Origin: Streptomyces sp. NBC_01445
Lineage (GTDB): Bacteria; Actinomycetota; Actinomycetes; Streptomycetales; Streptomycetaceae
Assembly: GCF_035918235.1 (NCBI RefSeq)
Contig: NZ_CP109485.1
Location: 1 to 64,000 of the forward strand
Length of the DNA stretch: 64,000 nt
Reading direction: 5' to 3'
The notes under the pieces were generated by a model. The model was given only the letters and a program-made list of their open reading frames with translations, had not been told where the DNA came from and did not search any database. Made by a program: the position numbers and the translations under genes. This document shows, one piece after another, positions 63,661 to 64,000 of the stretch. Each line of letters opens with the position of its first letter. Positions within the stretch are counted from its first letter, which is position 1.

Positions 63661-64000
63661 CGCGCCGCCGAAGGGAGCGTGCCCGGCAGTCCGGCGCCGA
63701 CGTCGCAGTGGACCAGGAACTGGACGAGCAGAGCGGTTGGTGGACCTCGCCGTCGACCGGGTCGGTCGCGGTGGCAACCAACGTCGTGCGGCGCCTGGTG
63801 TGGGCCCTGCTGATCTCCGGCCCGCTGCTGGGCGGCTGGGCAATCGTGTCGCAGCCGGCCGCGGGCGCTCACCCCGCCCCTGCCATGCAGTCCTCCAGCG
63901 GCGACACGGCGGGGCCCGGCGGGTTCGCGGAGATGTACGTCGCCGCGTTCCTCCGCGCCGGCGAAGGATCACAGGGCGAACTCGCCGCCTTCTACCCGCG
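63657..64000 (+). CDS. TcpC-like conjugal transfer protein, 5' part
   Basis: From a GTG at 63657 the frame stays open to the window end. A basic N-terminus (TRRRRERARQSG) precedes one membrane helix (VVRRLVWALLISGPLLGGWA), followed by GGFAEMYVAAFLRAGEGSQG, ELAAFYPR. The last part matches the FA-E-x-x-V-A-x-x-L-x-AG pattern of TcpC/conjugal transfer proteins of Gram-positive type IV systems, which assemble the mating channel. Incomplete at the right edge. Confidence 0.65.
   Translation, partial: MTRRRRERARQSGADVAVDQELDEQSGWWTSPSTGSVAVATNVVRRLVWALLISGPLLGGWAIVSQPAAGAHPAPAMQSSSGDTAGPGGFAEMYVAAFLRAGEGSQGELAAFYP

Noticed and set aside
1..64000. CRISPR array, tRNA or rRNA genes
   Set aside because: No regularly spaced identical repeats with unique spacers and no cloverleaf or rRNA-like stretch noticed.

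Overview
This is a GC-rich actinobacterial sequence, almost certainly Streptomyces. Genes are dense, many use GTG starts, and 4-base stop/start overlaps are common. The families present (terminal helicase, DnaE2/ImuB, XRE-TPR regulators, small anti-sigma-type ATPases, IS5/IS630 elements, a TcpC-like conjugation protein) are typical of Streptomyces linear plasmids or chromosome arms. The first 139 bases are a row of short palindromes whose three-base loops all read GNA on the complementary strand, as in Streptomyces telomeres. The window therefore probably starts at a linear replicon end and runs inward to a conjugation module at the right edge.

Layout. 1-5 kb: telomere and a graveyard of four decayed genes (terminal helicase, HNH nuclease, two membrane/coiled-coil proteins). 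5-8.6 kb: a coupled OLD/TOPRIM ATPase plus UvrD-like helicase, a Gabija-like defence pair. 9.3-17.7 kb: a second candidate defence island, with a SEC-C protein, a small unknown, a DUF559-type nuclease fused to an SF2 helicase, a 907-residue protein ending in a TerD domain, and a convergent DUF4209-like protein. 17.7-21.4 kb: lipoprotein, PIN-type toxin-antitoxin pair with a clear operator, methyltransferase, CBS-BON protein. 21.8-39.1 kb: a dnaE2-imuB mutagenic repair operon in which imuB is split by about 12.7 kb of foreign DNA. That insert carries a LysR/MFS/cupin block, a cytosine-type permease with MBL hydrolase and TetR regulator, and, at its right end, a Tn554-like tyrosine recombinase module.

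39-42 kb: remnant of an FxLD-type RiPP cluster, a complete IS5-family element and another transposase fragment. 42-49.9 kb: a signalling/defence cluster of nucleotidyl-cyclase-like protein, very large STAND NTPase, TPR protein, a Pycsar-type membrane effector and a Crp/Fnr cyclic-nucleotide sensor. This is the best candidate for an undescribed combined system. 50-52.3 kb: gene debris and an IS630 element. 52.4-59 kb: a long leftward gene series ending in a murA paralogue, class II aldolase, hexapeptide-repeat protein and GT4 glycosyltransferase, with small zinc-ribbon and ATP-binding proteins upstream. A divergent XRE-TPR regulator and NUDIX hydrolase follow. 61-62.5 kb: a non-coding stretch with two families of short repeats, a possible origin or partition site, and then the start of a conjugation operon.

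All family assignments were made by eye from motifs; no database search was run.
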